Source of the DNA: Mesorhizobium sp. Root554
GTDB lineage: Bacteria > Pseudomonadota > Alphaproteobacteria > Rhizobiales > Rhizobiaceae
DNA length: 64,000 bases
Reading direction: 5' to 3'
Assembly (NCBI RefSeq): GCF_001427025.1
Contig: NZ_LMGA01000001.1
Location: forward strand, 516,348 to 580,347
Below the pieces are notes generated by a model that saw only the letters and a list, made by a program, of their open reading frames with translations, searched no databases and was not told where the DNA came from. Below, one piece after another: positions 11,969 through 20,795 of this stretch (positions are counted from its first letter, which is position 1; every line of letters starts with the position of its first letter). A program made the position numbers and the translations under genes.

Positions 11969-12649
11969 CTCGGGCTCGTCGTCGAGTTCCCCTCTCGCCT
12001 TCGCGCCGGCAATTTGCCGGATCGCATCGGCGAGCGTCTCGGCATCCTGCGCGCCCATCAGCGCATAGCGGCTTTCGATAACGAAACAGGGCACCCCGGT
12101 AATGCCCATGCGGGATGCCGTAGTGATTTCAGCGCGCACCGCCTCCACGTCGGCGTCGGTCGGCAACAGTGTCTCGACCACGGCTGCGTCCATTCCGGCG
12201 GCCTTCGCCGCGTCGATCAGCACCGCGCGGTCGCCGGTGTTTTCGCCACGCTCGAAGTAGCGGCTGAACAGTTCATCGGCGACCCGGCTCTGCACCGCTT
12301 CGCCGGCCGTGCCTGCCCAGCGGATAACACGGTGTGCGTCGAGCGTGTTGGGCGACACTGCTATCGCATCGAAATCGAAGGATATTCCCTCCGCTTCGCC
12401 GAGCGACCTGAGCTGTGCGTGCGACTGCCGCAACTGTTCCTGGTTCGGAAATTTTGCTGCCATATAGGCTTTCCGTTCCTTTCCTTCGGGCGGGATTGTC
12501 GGGTCGAGCTGGAAAGGCCGCCAACGGATTTCGGCCTCGACATCGGGCGCCAGTTTCAGCGCGCGCTCCAGCCGCTTGTGGCCGACGAAGCACCAGGGGC
12601 AGACGACATCGGAGACGACATCAATGGTGATGGAGGACGTTTCGCTCAT
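11954..12649 (-). CDS. DsbA/FrnE-family oxidoreductase
   Basis: The 231-aa protein has the thioredoxin-like DsbA fold of the FrnE / 2-hydroxychromene-2-carboxylate isomerase group. DVVCPWCFVGHKRLE places a C17-P-W-C20 redox motif at the end of the first strand, and the family's GITGVPCFVI cis-proline loop occurs near residue 185. No signal peptide is visible, so it is probably cytoplasmic, as for FrnE-like proteins linked to oxidative stress or polyketide chemistry. The start codon lies 9 nt after the upstream solute-binding protein gene, with AAGGAAAAG overlapping that stop region, so it is co-translated with a periplasmic transport protein, an odd pairing. The exact substrate is unknown. 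Confidence 0.85.
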   Translation of the reverse strand: MSETSSITIDVVSDVVCPWCFVGHKRLERALKLAPDVEAEIRWRPFQLDPTIPPEGKERKAYMAAKFPNQEQLRQSHAQLRSLGEAEGISFDFDAIAVSPNTLDAHRVIRWAGTAGEAVQSRVADELFSRYFERGENTGDRAVLIDAAKAAGMDAAVVETLLPTDADVEAVRAEITTASRMGITGVPCFVIESRYALMGAQDAETLADAIRQIAGAKARGELDDEPEAPKH

Positions 12650-12658
12650 GGCTTTTCC

Positions 12659-14494
12659 TTACTTGGGCTTTCGCCACCACGCCGACAGCTGATAGCTGAA
12701 TATGGGCGTCTTCTGCGGATGTTCCAGGTAGTTCCAGTAAGCCATCCATCGGTCGGGGCTGTGCTGCATGGGCACCATATAGGCGCCGGAGATGAGCAGC
12801 CGGTCCAGAACCCGCACGGCCGCGACATAGTCTTCCTTGCCGCGCGCATTCAGCATGGCCTGGATCGCCGCGTCGATGGCCGGATCGGCGACACCGGCCA
12901 GGTTGAACGACCCTTCGACCTTCGCCGAGGAAGAGCCCCAGCGGCCGATCTGCTCGATGCCGGGCGACAGCGAATTGGTGAAGCCGGTAGCGCCGATCAG
13001 AACGTCGAAATCGAAGCGCTGCTTGCGCGACTGGATCTGGTCGCCATCGAGTGCGCGGATGGTGACGTCAATGCCGAGCTTGGCCAGAGTGCGCTGGTAG
13101 AGGCTGGCCAGCCGCTCCTCTTCCTGGCTGGCGGTCAGGATTTCGAATGCGAAAGGTTCGCCATCCTTGTCCTGCATGACGCCGTCCCGGATCATGTAGC
13201 CGGCGCCCTTCAGCATATCGAAGGCCGCCTTCAGCGCCTTGCGGTCCTGGCCCGAACCATCGGTTTCCGGCGGATGCCAGCTTCCATCCATGACATCCGC
13301 TGGCACGCGGCCGGGGAACGGCGCCAGCAGCGCCTTTTCTTTCTCGCTGGCGGGATGGCCAAGAGCCGAGAGTTCCGAATCCTGCCAGTAGCTCATGGTT
13401 CGCGTGAACTTGCCGCCGAACAGGTTCTTGTTCGCCCATTCGAAGTCGTAAAGCATGCCGAGCGCCCGCCGCACCGCCCGATCGGAGAATTTCTTCAGCC
13501 GCGTGTTGAACAGGAAGCCGGTCGCCACCGGCGGCACGCCGAGCGGAAAGGCCTTGACGATCACATCGCCGTTCCTGGCGGCCGGGAAGTCGAAATCGCG
13601 CTCCGCCTGCAGCGGCCCCATGCCGGCATAGGCGGCGCCCGCATAGGCCGAGCAGAGACCTTTCTTGAACGCCTCGAACTGGGAGTTGGCGTTGAGGAAA
13701 TACTGGATGGTGATTTCGTCGTAATTGTCGAAGCCGCGCTTGGACGGGATGTCCTTGCCCCAGTAATCCGGGTTGCGCTTGAACACGATCCGGTCGCCTG
13801 GCGCCACCTTGTCGATGATATACGGGCCGCTGCCGATCACCGGCTTCAGCGTCGTCTGGTCAAAAGTGTCCATGCTGAAAGCGTGTTTCGGCACGATCGG
13901 CGTCTGGGCGATGATCAGCGGGAATTCCCGGTCGGCCTGATCGTTGAAGGTGAAGCGCACGCTGTGCTCGCCGGTCTTTTCCAGCTTGGCGACTTTCTTC
14001 ATCCGGTCAGAGTAGGGCGGGCGTCCCTTTTCGGTGTAGACGTCGTAGGTGAACAGCACGTCCTCGGGCGTGACCGGCTCGCCGTCCGACCATTTTGCCT
14101 CGGGATCGAGCTGGAATTCAATCGAGCGGCGGTCCTCGCTCATGTCCGCCGATTTCGCCAGCAACCCGTAGAGGCTGAACGGCTCGTTGTAATTGCGCTG
14201 CATCAGCGGCTCGAAGACGAAATTGCCGAGCAGCGTATCGATCACGCCGCGCGCCGTGGTGCGCAGGCTCTTGATGATGAACGGATTGAGATTGTCGAAC
14301 GTGCCGACGACGCAATAGGTGATCGCGCCGCCTTTCGGTGCATCCGGATTGGCATAGTCGAAATGCGTGTAGCCGGCCGGTAGGGCCGGCTCGCCCTGCA
14401 TGGCGATCGCATGTTTCGGTTCAGCCGCGGCAGGTTGCGCCGACATCGGCAAAAGCGCGGCTGCGGCAGCCAGCAGAAAAAGAACGCGGTCCAC
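12659..14494 (-). CDS. Orphan family-5 solute-binding protein (YejA-like)
   Basis: The 611-aa product starts with a clear signal peptide (RVLFLLAAAAALLPMSAQPAAA), so it is periplasmic. The mature protein belongs to the SBP_bac_5 family that captures oligopeptides and related solutes for ABC importers. HFDYANPDAPKGG near residue 44 is typical of the YejA subgroup, whose best-known member binds microcin C and peptides. KWSDGEPVTPEDV near residue 134 is the usual family motif. No permease or ATPase genes accompany it, so it either feeds a transporter encoded elsewhere or has a solo role. A dsbA/frnE-like gene follows directly. Confidence 0.88.
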   Translation of the reverse strand: MDRVLFLLAAAAALLPMSAQPAAAEPKHAIAMQGEPALPAGYTHFDYANPDAPKGGAITYCVVGTFDNLNPFIIKSLRTTARGVIDTLLGNFVFEPLMQRNYNEPFSLYGLLAKSADMSEDRRSIEFQLDPEAKWSDGEPVTPEDVLFTYDVYTEKGRPPYSDRMKKVAKLEKTGEHSVRFTFNDQADREFPLIIAQTPIVPKHAFSMDTFDQTTLKPVIGSGPYIIDKVAPGDRIVFKRNPDYWGKDIPSKRGFDNYDEITIQYFLNANSQFEAFKKGLCSAYAGAAYAGMGPLQAERDFDFPAARNGDVIVKAFPLGVPPVATGFLFNTRLKKFSDRAVRRALGMLYDFEWANKNLFGGKFTRTMSYWQDSELSALGHPASEKEKALLAPFPGRVPADVMDGSWHPPETDGSGQDRKALKAAFDMLKGAGYMIRDGVMQDKDGEPFAFEILTASQEEERLASLYQRTLAKLGIDVTIRALDGDQIQSRKQRFDFDVLIGATGFTNSLSPGIEQIGRWGSSSAKVEGSFNLAGVADPAIDAAIQAMLNARGKEDYVAAVRVLDRLLISGAYMVPMQHSPDRWMAYWNYLEHPQKTPIFSYQLSAWWRKPK

Positions 14495-14708
14495 GACCGT
14501 CCTCCGTTCATGGACAAGTGATTCGGATGCCAGACTAGAGTGCCCGCCACCGCCTTCCCAGTGAAGAAATGCAGGCGAAAGGCTGGATTCGAAACGCCCG
14601 GCAGTGTAACACGCCCGCCAAAGTCATTCTGTTGCCTCATTTGGGCAAGAGTTAGCTCGTGACACGGCCTGACCTTGCCTGGGCATCAATCGAGAGGAAA
14701 TGCACCAC

Positions 14709-15341
14709 ATGACGAGCCTGAGAACAAACGCTTATCGCCTGTCGGTCATGACCGCGAGCGTTATCGGCTTCCTCGGCGCGGCGCTGCCAGCGGCAAATGC
14801 CCAGCAACAGCAGCAGCAATTGCCACAAGGGTGGTTCAAGGCCTGCAGCAAGCAGGAAGACGTGGACATCTGCAACGTCCAGAACATCACCACCGCCGGC
14901 AATGGCCAGCTCGTCACCGGCATCAGCCTGATCGACCTGCGCGGCAAGGTGAACCGCAAGGTGTTCCAGGTTACCGTGCCGACCGGCCGCCTGGTTCCTC
15001 CCGGCATCGGTCTCCAGATCGACGGCGGCAAGGCTCAGAAGCTTGACTATGTCATCTGCTTCCCGGATCGCTGCGTGGCTGAGGTTCCAATGACCGACCA
15101 GCTCGTCGCCTCCTTCAAGAAGGGTTCGGATCTGACCCTCACTTCGATCAATTTCCAGAACCAGCCGAACCCGATCAAGGTTTCCCTGCAGGGCTTTTCC
15201 GGCGCATTTGACGGGCCGCCGCTGAAGCAGTCCGACATCGAGGACCGCCAGAAGAAGCTTCAGGATTTCGTCACCAAGAACAACGAGGACTTCGCCAAGA
15301 AGCTCAAGGAAGAGCAGGACAAGGCGAAGGCGGCCAACTGA
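14709..15341 (+). CDS. Invasion-associated locus B (IalB) family exported protein
   Basis: The product (210 aa from this start) has a signal peptide (TASVIGFLGAALPAANA) followed by a short poly-Gln stretch and an IalB domain. That family was named after a Bartonella protein needed for erythrocyte invasion but is common in free-living rhizobia, where its role is unclear. Four cysteines occur as pairs (FKACSKQEDVDICN and YVICFPDRCVAE), consistent with periplasmic disulfides. The tail is highly charged and Lys/Glu-rich (DFAKKLKEEQDKAKA), probably helical. I prefer the ATG at 14709, which is spaced correctly from GAGAGGA; an ATG at 14700 would abut it. A strong terminator follows. Confidence 0.87.
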   Translation: MTSLRTNAYRLSVMTASVIGFLGAALPAANAQQQQQQLPQGWFKACSKQEDVDICNVQNITTAGNGQLVTGISLIDLRGKVNRKVFQVTVPTGRLVPPGIGLQIDGGKAQKLDYVICFPDRCVAEVPMTDQLVASFKKGSDLTLTSINFQNQPNPIKVSLQGFSGAFDGPPLKQSDIEDRQKKLQDFVTKNNEDFAKKLKEEQDKAKAAN

Positions 15342-15370
15342 CGTCCCCTGAAATCCCTCTGTAAAACGAA

Positions 15371-15402
15371 GGCTCCGGTTGAACCGGAGCCTTTTTCTTT
15401 TT
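15371..15402 (+). terminator. Intrinsic terminator after ialB-like gene
   Basis: GGCTCCGGTT and its complement AACCGGAGCC form a 10-bp stem (15371-15391). It is followed directly by TTTTTCTTTTT (15392-15402). This is a textbook rho-independent terminator, 30 nt past the stop codon. Confidence 0.93.
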
Positions 15403-15514
15403 CGCCCGTGTCTAGCCTTGCCCGCACCGGTCGCACATAGCCGGCTTCGTTCACGCACACGTCACAGCCGTCGCCTATTCCCGCGCCGACAGGTTTCGGT
15501 GCGGAGCGATTCCC

Positions 15515-16564
15515 ATGCGATGCAGGCGACTGGGTGCTGTTGCGGGCGCCCTTCTGAGCTTTCTTTCTCCGGCCTATGCTGCCGAAACGCGTGCCGGGCA
15601 AATCCTCGAACGGTTCAGCAATGCCAACCAATGGCGCGACCATGTCATGGTCGTTGCCCATCGCTCCGGCGGGTTGCAGGCCGGCAAGACGCGTTACGCG
15701 GAAAATTCGCTGGCCGCGCTGCACGCCGCCATCGCCGCCGGGGCGGAAATGGTCGAGGTCGATGTCCGCCGCTCAAGCGATGGCGAGTTCGTCGTGATGC
15801 ATGATAGCTGGCTCGACCGGACTACGACATGCCGCGGTGAAGTGATCGAACGCACGCTCGCGGAACTTCGAACGTGCCGGCTTGTAATCGAGGGGACGGG
15901 CACGGCGACGCAAGAACCTGTGTCCACGCTGCGCGAATTTCTCGAAGCTGCCAGGGACAGAATTCTCGTCAACATCGACAACAAGCTCGATGTCGCGAGC
16001 CTGCCGGGCATGATCGAGGTGGCGCGTTCCTTGGGGATGGCTGATCAGACCGTGGTGAAGGAAAACCTCTGGAACAAGCGGCGGATCGATGAGGTCGGTA
16101 AAGCGCTGGGCGCGGCGGGCAGGGGTTTCCTGTTCATGCCCATCATCGCCGACGATGCCGTGCGCGATCATGTCTTCGTCGAGGAGGTGAGCCGGACCTT
16201 CGCGCCAAATGCCATCGAGATGATCAACTGGCGCAATGGCGCGGCAAACCTGACCGAAACCGGCGGGCCGCTGTTTTCCACTCGCATGCGCGCCGCCGCC
16301 GTGCGCGGCAATTGGCACATCTGGGCCGACACCTACGCCATCGTGAACAAGCCCGGCGGGTTCCTGGCTGGCGGCCGGGGCGACGAACTGGCCGTCTCCG
16401 CCAGCCTGCCCGCCGAAAGCTGGGGCTTCTGGGCCGAGCGCGGCGCCACCATCATCCAGACCGACGAGCCCGATGCGGCCGTTCAATGGCTGAACGCGAA
16501 CGGTTATCGTGTTCCCTACGGCGAACGCCCGCGGGAACCCGCGAGCACGGCCAGCATCAACTGA
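15515..16564 (+). CDS. Exported glycerophosphodiester phosphodiesterase-family protein
   Basis: The 349-aa product has a signal peptide (MRCRRLGAVAGALLSFLSPAYA), placing it in the periplasm. The mature protein is a GDPD TIM barrel: VVAHRSGG near residue 46 gives the catalytic His-Arg, and AENSLAAL followed by MVEVDVRRSSDGEFVVMHD provides the metal-binding Glu/Asp and the second catalytic His. NIDNKLD near residue 150 supplies another acidic ligand. Such enzymes hydrolyse deacylated phospholipids to glycerol-3-phosphate and an alcohol. The C-terminal half departs from the compact enterobacterial GlpQ, so the substrate is uncertain. It appears monocistronic. Confidence 0.86.
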   Translation: MRCRRLGAVAGALLSFLSPAYAAETRAGQILERFSNANQWRDHVMVVAHRSGGLQAGKTRYAENSLAALHAAIAAGAEMVEVDVRRSSDGEFVVMHDSWLDRTTTCRGEVIERTLAELRTCRLVIEGTGTATQEPVSTLREFLEAARDRILVNIDNKLDVASLPGMIEVARSLGMADQTVVKENLWNKRRIDEVGKALGAAGRGFLFMPIIADDAVRDHVFVEEVSRTFAPNAIEMINWRNGAANLTETGGPLFSTRMRAAAVRGNWHIWADTYAIVNKPGGFLAGGRGDELAVSASLPAESWGFWAERGATIIQTDEPDAAVQWLNANGYRVPYGERPREPASTASIN

Positions 16565-16700
16565 GCGTTGCCAGGCAGGACCGTGACGCCTGATATCTGG
16601 CGTCGCGCAACGTGGCGCCGTTCGGACAAGGGTGATGTCAGCAGTCCGGCCACCAGACCTTGTGCGGCGGTGTTTCGCATGGTCTGGTCCACTCACTGTC

Positions 16701-18071
16701 ATGGACATCCCCTTAAAACCCCGGTCCTTTGCCCTCGCTGTGGCAATAACCAGCCTCGGCTTTGTCGTCGTCCAGCTCGACATTTCGGTCGTCAACATCG
16801 CCTTGATGCGCATTGGCTTGTCGTTTGGTGCGGGTGTTGCCGGCCTCCAATGGGTTGTCGATGGCTATGCTTTGGCCTTTGCCTCATTGCTGATGTCCGC
16901 GGGGGCGCTTGGCGACCGGATCGGTGCACGCCGCATTTTCGCTGTCGGCATGGCGCTCTTCACGCTTGCCTCGCTGGCTTGCGGGTTGGCGCAGGGAATG
17001 GCAACGCTCATCGCAGCCCGTGTCGGCCAGGGCGTCGGCGCGGCGATGCTGATGCCATGCTCGCTTGTCCTGCTCAATCACGCGAGCGGTGGCAACGCAT
17101 CGTTGCGAGCAACCGGCGTTTCCATATGGACCGCAGCCGGAGGCGCCGCGCTTGCCGCCGGACCGGCGTTGGGCGGCTTCATGATCGACAGCCTGGGCTG
17201 GCGCAGCATCTTCCTGATCAATCTGCCGATAGGCGTGTTTGCCATCCTTTTGGGACTGCGGTTCCTGCAGGAGACACCGCGCAAGCCCGAGGGGGCGCCG
17301 CTTGATCTTCCCGGTCAGGTGTTAGCCATTCTGGCGCCGCTGGCCTTGACCGTCGCCTTCATCGAAGGCGGTGTTCGCGGCTTCGCGTCGCCGCTGGTTA
17401 TGGCTGCGTTTCTTGTCGCCGCTGTCACCGGGGCAGCCTTTATTGCCGTGGAGCGCCGCAGTACCGCGCCGCTCCTGCCTCTCGGTCTGTTTGCCGATCC
17501 CGCCTTTGCGGTCGCCAATTTCGTTGGCCTGGCAATCAATCTGACGACCTACGGCATGATTTTCGTGAGCTTCTATTTCCAGCAAACGAAGGGTTATTCG
17601 CCGGCGGTTGCCGGAGCCGCATTTACGCCGTTTCTCGCAATGGTCATTCTTTCCAACATGGCCGCCGGTCCGGTGGTGGCAAGAAAAGGTGTGAAATTGC
17701 CGATGATCGTCGGTCTGTGCATCGGCGCTCTCGGCTACGCGCTGCTGTTTTCTGTTGATGCGGATACCAGCTACGCTTCGCTGATGTGGAGGCTTTTCGT
17801 GATGACGGTTGGGTCAGGCCTGGCTGTGCCTGCCATGACGACCGCCGTGCTTGCCTCGGCGCCGCCTGGTATGGAGGGCGTGGCATCCGGTGTCCTCAAT
17901 TCCATCCGCCAGACATCGGGAGCCATCGGCGTGGCGCTTTTCGGCGCACTGATGACGTTTGGCATCGTGCCGGGTATGCGGATAGCGTTCACCGCATCGG
18001 CGGTGCTGATGCTGCTGGGCGCGGGCGCTGCGATGCTTTTCATGCGGCCGGCTTGGCACCCGGATACTTGA
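16701..18071 (+). CDS. MFS transporter, DHA2 (14-TM) drug efflux type
   Basis: About 456 aa from the chosen ATG at 16701; the frame extends upstream but the extra 23 residues are not membrane-like. The N-terminus has the DHA2 hallmark VVQLDISVVNIAL in the first helix. Motif A-like LGDRIGARR follows in the first cytoplasmic loop, and motif C-like GPALGGFMID in helix 5. Roughly 14 hydrophobic helices can be counted, matching proton-driven multidrug exporters of this family. It has no adjacent membrane-fusion protein or regulator, so the substrate cannot be inferred. A bidirectional terminator separates it from rpsI. Confidence 0.87.
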   Translation: MDIPLKPRSFALAVAITSLGFVVVQLDISVVNIALMRIGLSFGAGVAGLQWVVDGYALAFASLLMSAGALGDRIGARRIFAVGMALFTLASLACGLAQGMATLIAARVGQGVGAAMLMPCSLVLLNHASGGNASLRATGVSIWTAAGGAALAAGPALGGFMIDSLGWRSIFLINLPIGVFAILLGLRFLQETPRKPEGAPLDLPGQVLAILAPLALTVAFIEGGVRGFASPLVMAAFLVAAVTGAAFIAVERRSTAPLLPLGLFADPAFAVANFVGLAINLTTYGMIFVSFYFQQTKGYSPAVAGAAFTPFLAMVILSNMAAGPVVARKGVKLPMIVGLCIGALGYALLFSVDADTSYASLMWRLFVMTVGSGLAVPAMTTAVLASAPPGMEGVASGVLNSIRQTSGAIGVALFGALMTFGIVPGMRIAFTASAVLMLLGAGAAMLFMRPAWHPDT

Positions 18072-18101
18072 CGTCGTAGGGAGAATCGCTCCCGCGATAA
18101 A

Positions 18102-18126
18102 AAAGGCCGCCCGGAGGCGGCCTTTT
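18102..18126. terminator. Bidirectional terminator between MFS gene and rpsI
   Basis: AAAAAAGGCCGCC-CGGA-GGCGGCCTTTT is a symmetric hairpin with an A-run on the left and a T-run on the right. It can terminate both the plus-strand MFS transcript and the minus-strand rplM-rpsI operon, which end on either side. Confidence 0.88.
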
Positions 18127-18174
18127 CGTATGCATGAAGCGGTAGCGCTTCGAGAACTTGGCCCCAAGCGCGCC

Positions 18175-18651
18175 TTAGCGCTTGGAAAACTGGAAGGACC
18201 GGCGGGCCTTCGCCTTGCCGTACTTCTTGCGCTCGACGGTACGGCTGTCGCGGGTCAGGAAGCCGCCCTTCTTGAGCACGCCGCGCAGCGTCGGCTCGTA
18301 GTAGGTCAGCGCCTTGGAGATGCCGTGACGAACGGCGCCCGCCTGGCCCGACAGGCCGCCGCCGATGACGGTGGCGATGATGTCGTACTGGCCGACGCGG
18401 TTGGCCGCGACGATCGGCTGGTTGAGGATCATCTGCAGGACCGGACGCGCGAAGTAAGCGCCGAATTCCTTGTTGTTGACAGTGATCTTGCCGGAGCCAG
18501 GCTTCACCCAGACGCGGGCGATGGCGTCCTTGCGCTTGCCGGTGGCATAGGCGCGGCCCGACTTGTCGAGCTTCTGGACGTAGACAGGCGCGGCCGGCTG
18601 TGCGGTCTGGGCGACCGTGCCGAGTTCTGCGAGCGAGGAAAGCTCAGCCAT
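18175..18651 (-). CDS. rpsI: 30S ribosomal protein S9 (uS9)
   Basis: The 158-aa protein is the small-subunit protein whose C-terminal tail reaches the P-site tRNA. The tail ends [17 protein letters not shown], with the conserved terminal basic S-K-R. The family core [18 protein letters not shown] starts near residue 35, and [19 protein letters not shown] follows. The roughly 30-residue N-terminal extension rich in Ala/Pro is usual in alphaproteobacteria. It starts 1 nt after the rplM stop region, so the two form the standard rplM-rpsI operon. Confidence 0.98.
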   Translation of the reverse strand: MAELSSLAELGTVAQTAQPAAPVYVQKLDKSGRAYATGKRKDAIARVWVKPGSGKITVNNKEFGAYFARPVLQMILNQPIVAANRVGQYDIIATVIGGGLSGQAGAVRHGISKALTYYEPTLRGVLKKGGFLTRDSRTVERKKYGKAKARRSFQFSKR

Positions 18652-18652
18652 A

Positions 18653-19114
18653 TCAGGCCCTCTTGTTCTTGGCGTTCAGCGCGCCGACGTCGAGCGTCTC
18701 GGGCTGCTGGGCCGTGTGGGGATGCTCGGCGCCTGCATAGACGCGGAGGTTCTTCATCTGGCGACGACCGAGCGGACCGCGCGGAACCATGCGCTCAACG
18801 GCCTTTTCCAGGACGCGCTCGGGGAAACGGCCCTCGATCAGCTGGCGCGCGGTGCGCTCCTTGATGCCGCCGGGGTGGCCGGTGTGCCAGTAGTAGATCT
18901 TGTCGGTGTACTTCTTGCCGGTGAAGACGACTTTCTCGGCATTGATGATGACGACATTGTCACCGTCGTCGACATGGGGCGTGAAGGTCGGCTTGTGCTT
19001 GCCGCGGAGGATGTTGGCGACGATGGTGGCGAGACGGCCGACGACGAGACCTTCGGCGTCGATCAGCACCCACTTCTTCACCACATCCGCAGGCTTCTGC
19101 GAAAAGGTTGTCAT
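18653..19114 (-). CDS. rplM: 50S ribosomal protein L13 (uL13)
   Basis: The 153-aa protein is an early-assembly large-subunit protein. The conserved blocks [38 protein letters not shown] and [12 protein letters not shown] are all visible. I placed the start at 19114, giving [14 protein letters not shown], the usual alphaproteobacterial N-terminus; the frame is open for 62 codons further upstream, but that part lacks similarity to L13. It is the first gene of an operon with rpsI. A consensus-like promoter lies about 140 nt upstream. Confidence 0.98.
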   Translation of the reverse strand: MTTFSQKPADVVKKWVLIDAEGLVVGRLATIVANILRGKHKPTFTPHVDDGDNVVIINAEKVVFTGKKYTDKIYYWHTGHPGGIKERTARQLIEGRFPERVLEKAVERMVPRGPLGRRQMKNLRVYAGAEHPHTAQQPETLDVGALNAKNKRA

Positions 19115-19253
19115 GGAGTTTGCTTTCGTTTCGGACCCTGTCCGATGGCAAAACCTACGGACAAAGGCGTTTCTTGTTGCTTGAATTGACGAGAGCCGAA
19201 GCCCAGCGCCAATAACAAAACGGCGACCATTGCTGGCCGCTGTTTCGAGAGCG

Positions 19254-19282
19254 CTTATACGAGGCGGCAAACCGCCCGTCAA
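19254..19282 (-). promoter_or_regulatory. Candidate housekeeping promoter for rplM-rpsI
   Basis: On the minus strand TTGACG (19282-19277) is separated by exactly 17 nt from TATAAG (19259-19254). This is a near-consensus sigma-70 type promoter. It leaves a leader of about 130 nt before rplM, long enough for the translational feedback known for this operon in other bacteria. Confidence 0.7.
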
Positions 19283-19336
19283 TCGAATTAAAACAGGCAT
19301 CGGCGAAGAAAATTGTTTTAAATCAATAGTTTGGTA

Positions 19337-19358
19337 ATGAGGTATTATTTTACCTCAT
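19337..19358 (-). terminator. AT-rich hairpin after the thioesterase gene
   Basis: ATGAGGTA (19337-19344) and TACCTCAT (19351-19358) form a perfect 8-bp stem with a 6-nt loop, 5 nt past the stop of the minus-strand thioesterase gene. The T-run is weak, so it may act as an mRNA 3'-end stabiliser rather than a strong terminator. Confidence 0.45.
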
Positions 19359-19362
19359 CTTG

Positions 19363-19809
19363 TCATCGTTTGGGCGGGATCGAATAGGTGCCGGTGGCGT
19401 GGGCAATTGTCTGTCCTTCCGGCCCGGCAACGATGTCGACGTCGAACACCATCAGGCTTTTGCCCAGCTTCAGGATACGGCAATGCCCGTCGATGGGGCC
19501 GGCTTCTGCCTTGCGCACGAAATTGATGTTGAGGTTCGTCGTCACCGAAAGCGCATCAGGCCCGGCGTGGGAGAGCACGCAGGCATAGCCGCCAATGTCG
19601 GCAAGCGTGAACAGCGATGGACCGGAGACCGTGCCACCGGGGCGGATGTGCCTTTCATCGGCATTCAACCGCACAATGCAGCCACCGGGAAACACATCGA
19701 GCGTTTCGTAGACGCTGTCAGCGCCGTTGAGTTGCGGATAGACTTGGCGCATCAGCGCATTGACGTCGACTGCGTCGAGGACCGGGGTGAGATTGCTTTG
19801 CAGCGGCAT
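19363..19809 (-). CDS. PaaI-family (hotdog-fold) thioesterase
   Basis: The 148-aa product has the hotdog-fold layout of PaaI-type acyl-CoA thioesterases. PGGTVSGPSLFTLADIGGYACVL contains the central helix with the catalytic acidic residue, and a beta-strand region NLNINFVRKAEAGPIDGH follows. I chose the ATG at 19809 because AGGAAGG lies about 8 nt upstream; the frame continues upstream without a ribosome-binding site. It is divergent from an enoyl-CoA hydratase gene, so both may act on CoA thioesters of the same catabolic pathway, which is inference. The substrate is not visible. Confidence 0.85.
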   Translation of the reverse strand: MPLQSNLTPVLDAVDVNALMRQVYPQLNGADSVYETLDVFPGGCIVRLNADERHIRPGGTVSGPSLFTLADIGGYACVLSHAGPDALSVTTNLNINFVRKAEAGPIDGHCRILKLGKSLMVFDVDIVAGPEGQTIAHATGTYSIPPKR

Positions 19810-19968
19810 GGCGCGGCCCTTCCTGGCAGATGTCCGTGTCTGGCGTGGGTTGCTCAAACCGGCCTTCTGCGAGAAAACATGCACGAAGCTGTTCTTCAAC
19901 TGGCAGGACGCTAGTTCTTTGGTTTCATGTGCCATCGAGACGCGATGCCGATGCTCCGGGAGACGACA

Positions 19969-20793
19969 ATGGGCGAAATCCTTGCCATCAAGACGATTGC
20001 CCCGCAATCGCCCTTAAAGGTCGAGATGGAAGGCGGCATCCTGCGGCTGACACTTTCGAACCCGCCGGCCAACGCGCTCTCGCTGTCTGTGATGGCCGCG
20101 CTGCAGGCGCAACTCGACGGTATCCTTCACGATCCGTCCGTGCGCGTCATCGTCCTGGCGGCCGCACCGGGCAAGGTGTTCTGCGCCGGCCACGATCTCA
20201 AGGAGATGACTGCCCGTCGCACCGATGCTGACGGCGGCAAGGCCTTCTTCGAGGAAACGTTCGGTGCCTGTTCGCGGCTGATGCAGTCGATTGTGCGGCA
20301 TCCCAAGCCGGTAATCGCCGAGATCGACGGCATCGCCACGGCGGCCGGTTGCCAAGTCGTCGCATCCTGCGATCTGGCCATCGCATCGGATCAATCGACA
20401 TTCGGCGTCAACGGCATCGATGTCGGGCTGTTTTGCTCGACGCCCGGCGTCGCGCTGGCCAGAGGCCTGAAGCCCAAGCATGCGATGGAAATGCTGCTGA
20501 CCGGCGAGATGATCGATGCGTCCAGCGCCCGGGAGTTCGGCCTCATCAATCGCGTGGTCCCGCGCGAGTATCTGAATCAGATCGTGACGAAATACGCGCA
20601 AGTCATTGCCGCCAAATCGCCTTCGGCCGTCAGGCTCGGCAAGAAGACCTTCTACGAACAGGCGGGAATGAATCTGGCGGAAGCTTACGATCATGCCTCG
20701 AAAATTATGGTCGAGAACATGCTCAACGCCGATGCTCAGGAGGGCGTCACGGCGTTCTTCGGCAAACGCAAGCCGGAGTGGAAAGGCGAGTGA
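19969..20793 (+). CDS. Enoyl-CoA hydratase/isomerase family protein
   Basis: The product (274 aa from this start) is a crotonase-fold protein. The oxyanion-hole segments are present: VFCAGHDLKEM near residue 70 and IDGIATAAGCQVVASCDLAIAS near residue 115. In hydratases two glutamates at the second and third catalytic positions activate water; here the second block reads FGVNGIDVGLFCSTPGVAL, so at least one of those glutamates seems replaced. The chemistry may therefore differ from simple hydration (ECHDC3-like, uncertain). I chose ATG 19969, preceded by GGGAG. A VOC gene follows 2 nt after the stop, so they are coupled. Confidence 0.85.
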   Translation: MGEILAIKTIAPQSPLKVEMEGGILRLTLSNPPANALSLSVMAALQAQLDGILHDPSVRVIVLAAAPGKVFCAGHDLKEMTARRTDADGGKAFFEETFGACSRLMQSIVRHPKPVIAEIDGIATAAGCQVVASCDLAIASDQSTFGVNGIDVGLFCSTPGVALARGLKPKHAMEMLLTGEMIDASSAREFGLINRVVPREYLNQIVTKYAQVIAAKSPSAVRLGKKTFYEQAGMNLAEAYDHASKIMVENMLNADAQEGVTAFFGKRKPEWKGE

Positions 20794-20795
20794 AG

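Noticed and set aside
11690..14383. 897-codon plus-strand frame across the end of mfd and the solute-binding protein
   Set aside because: Spans two clearly coding genes in another frame; no domain signatures. It is an artefact of high GC.
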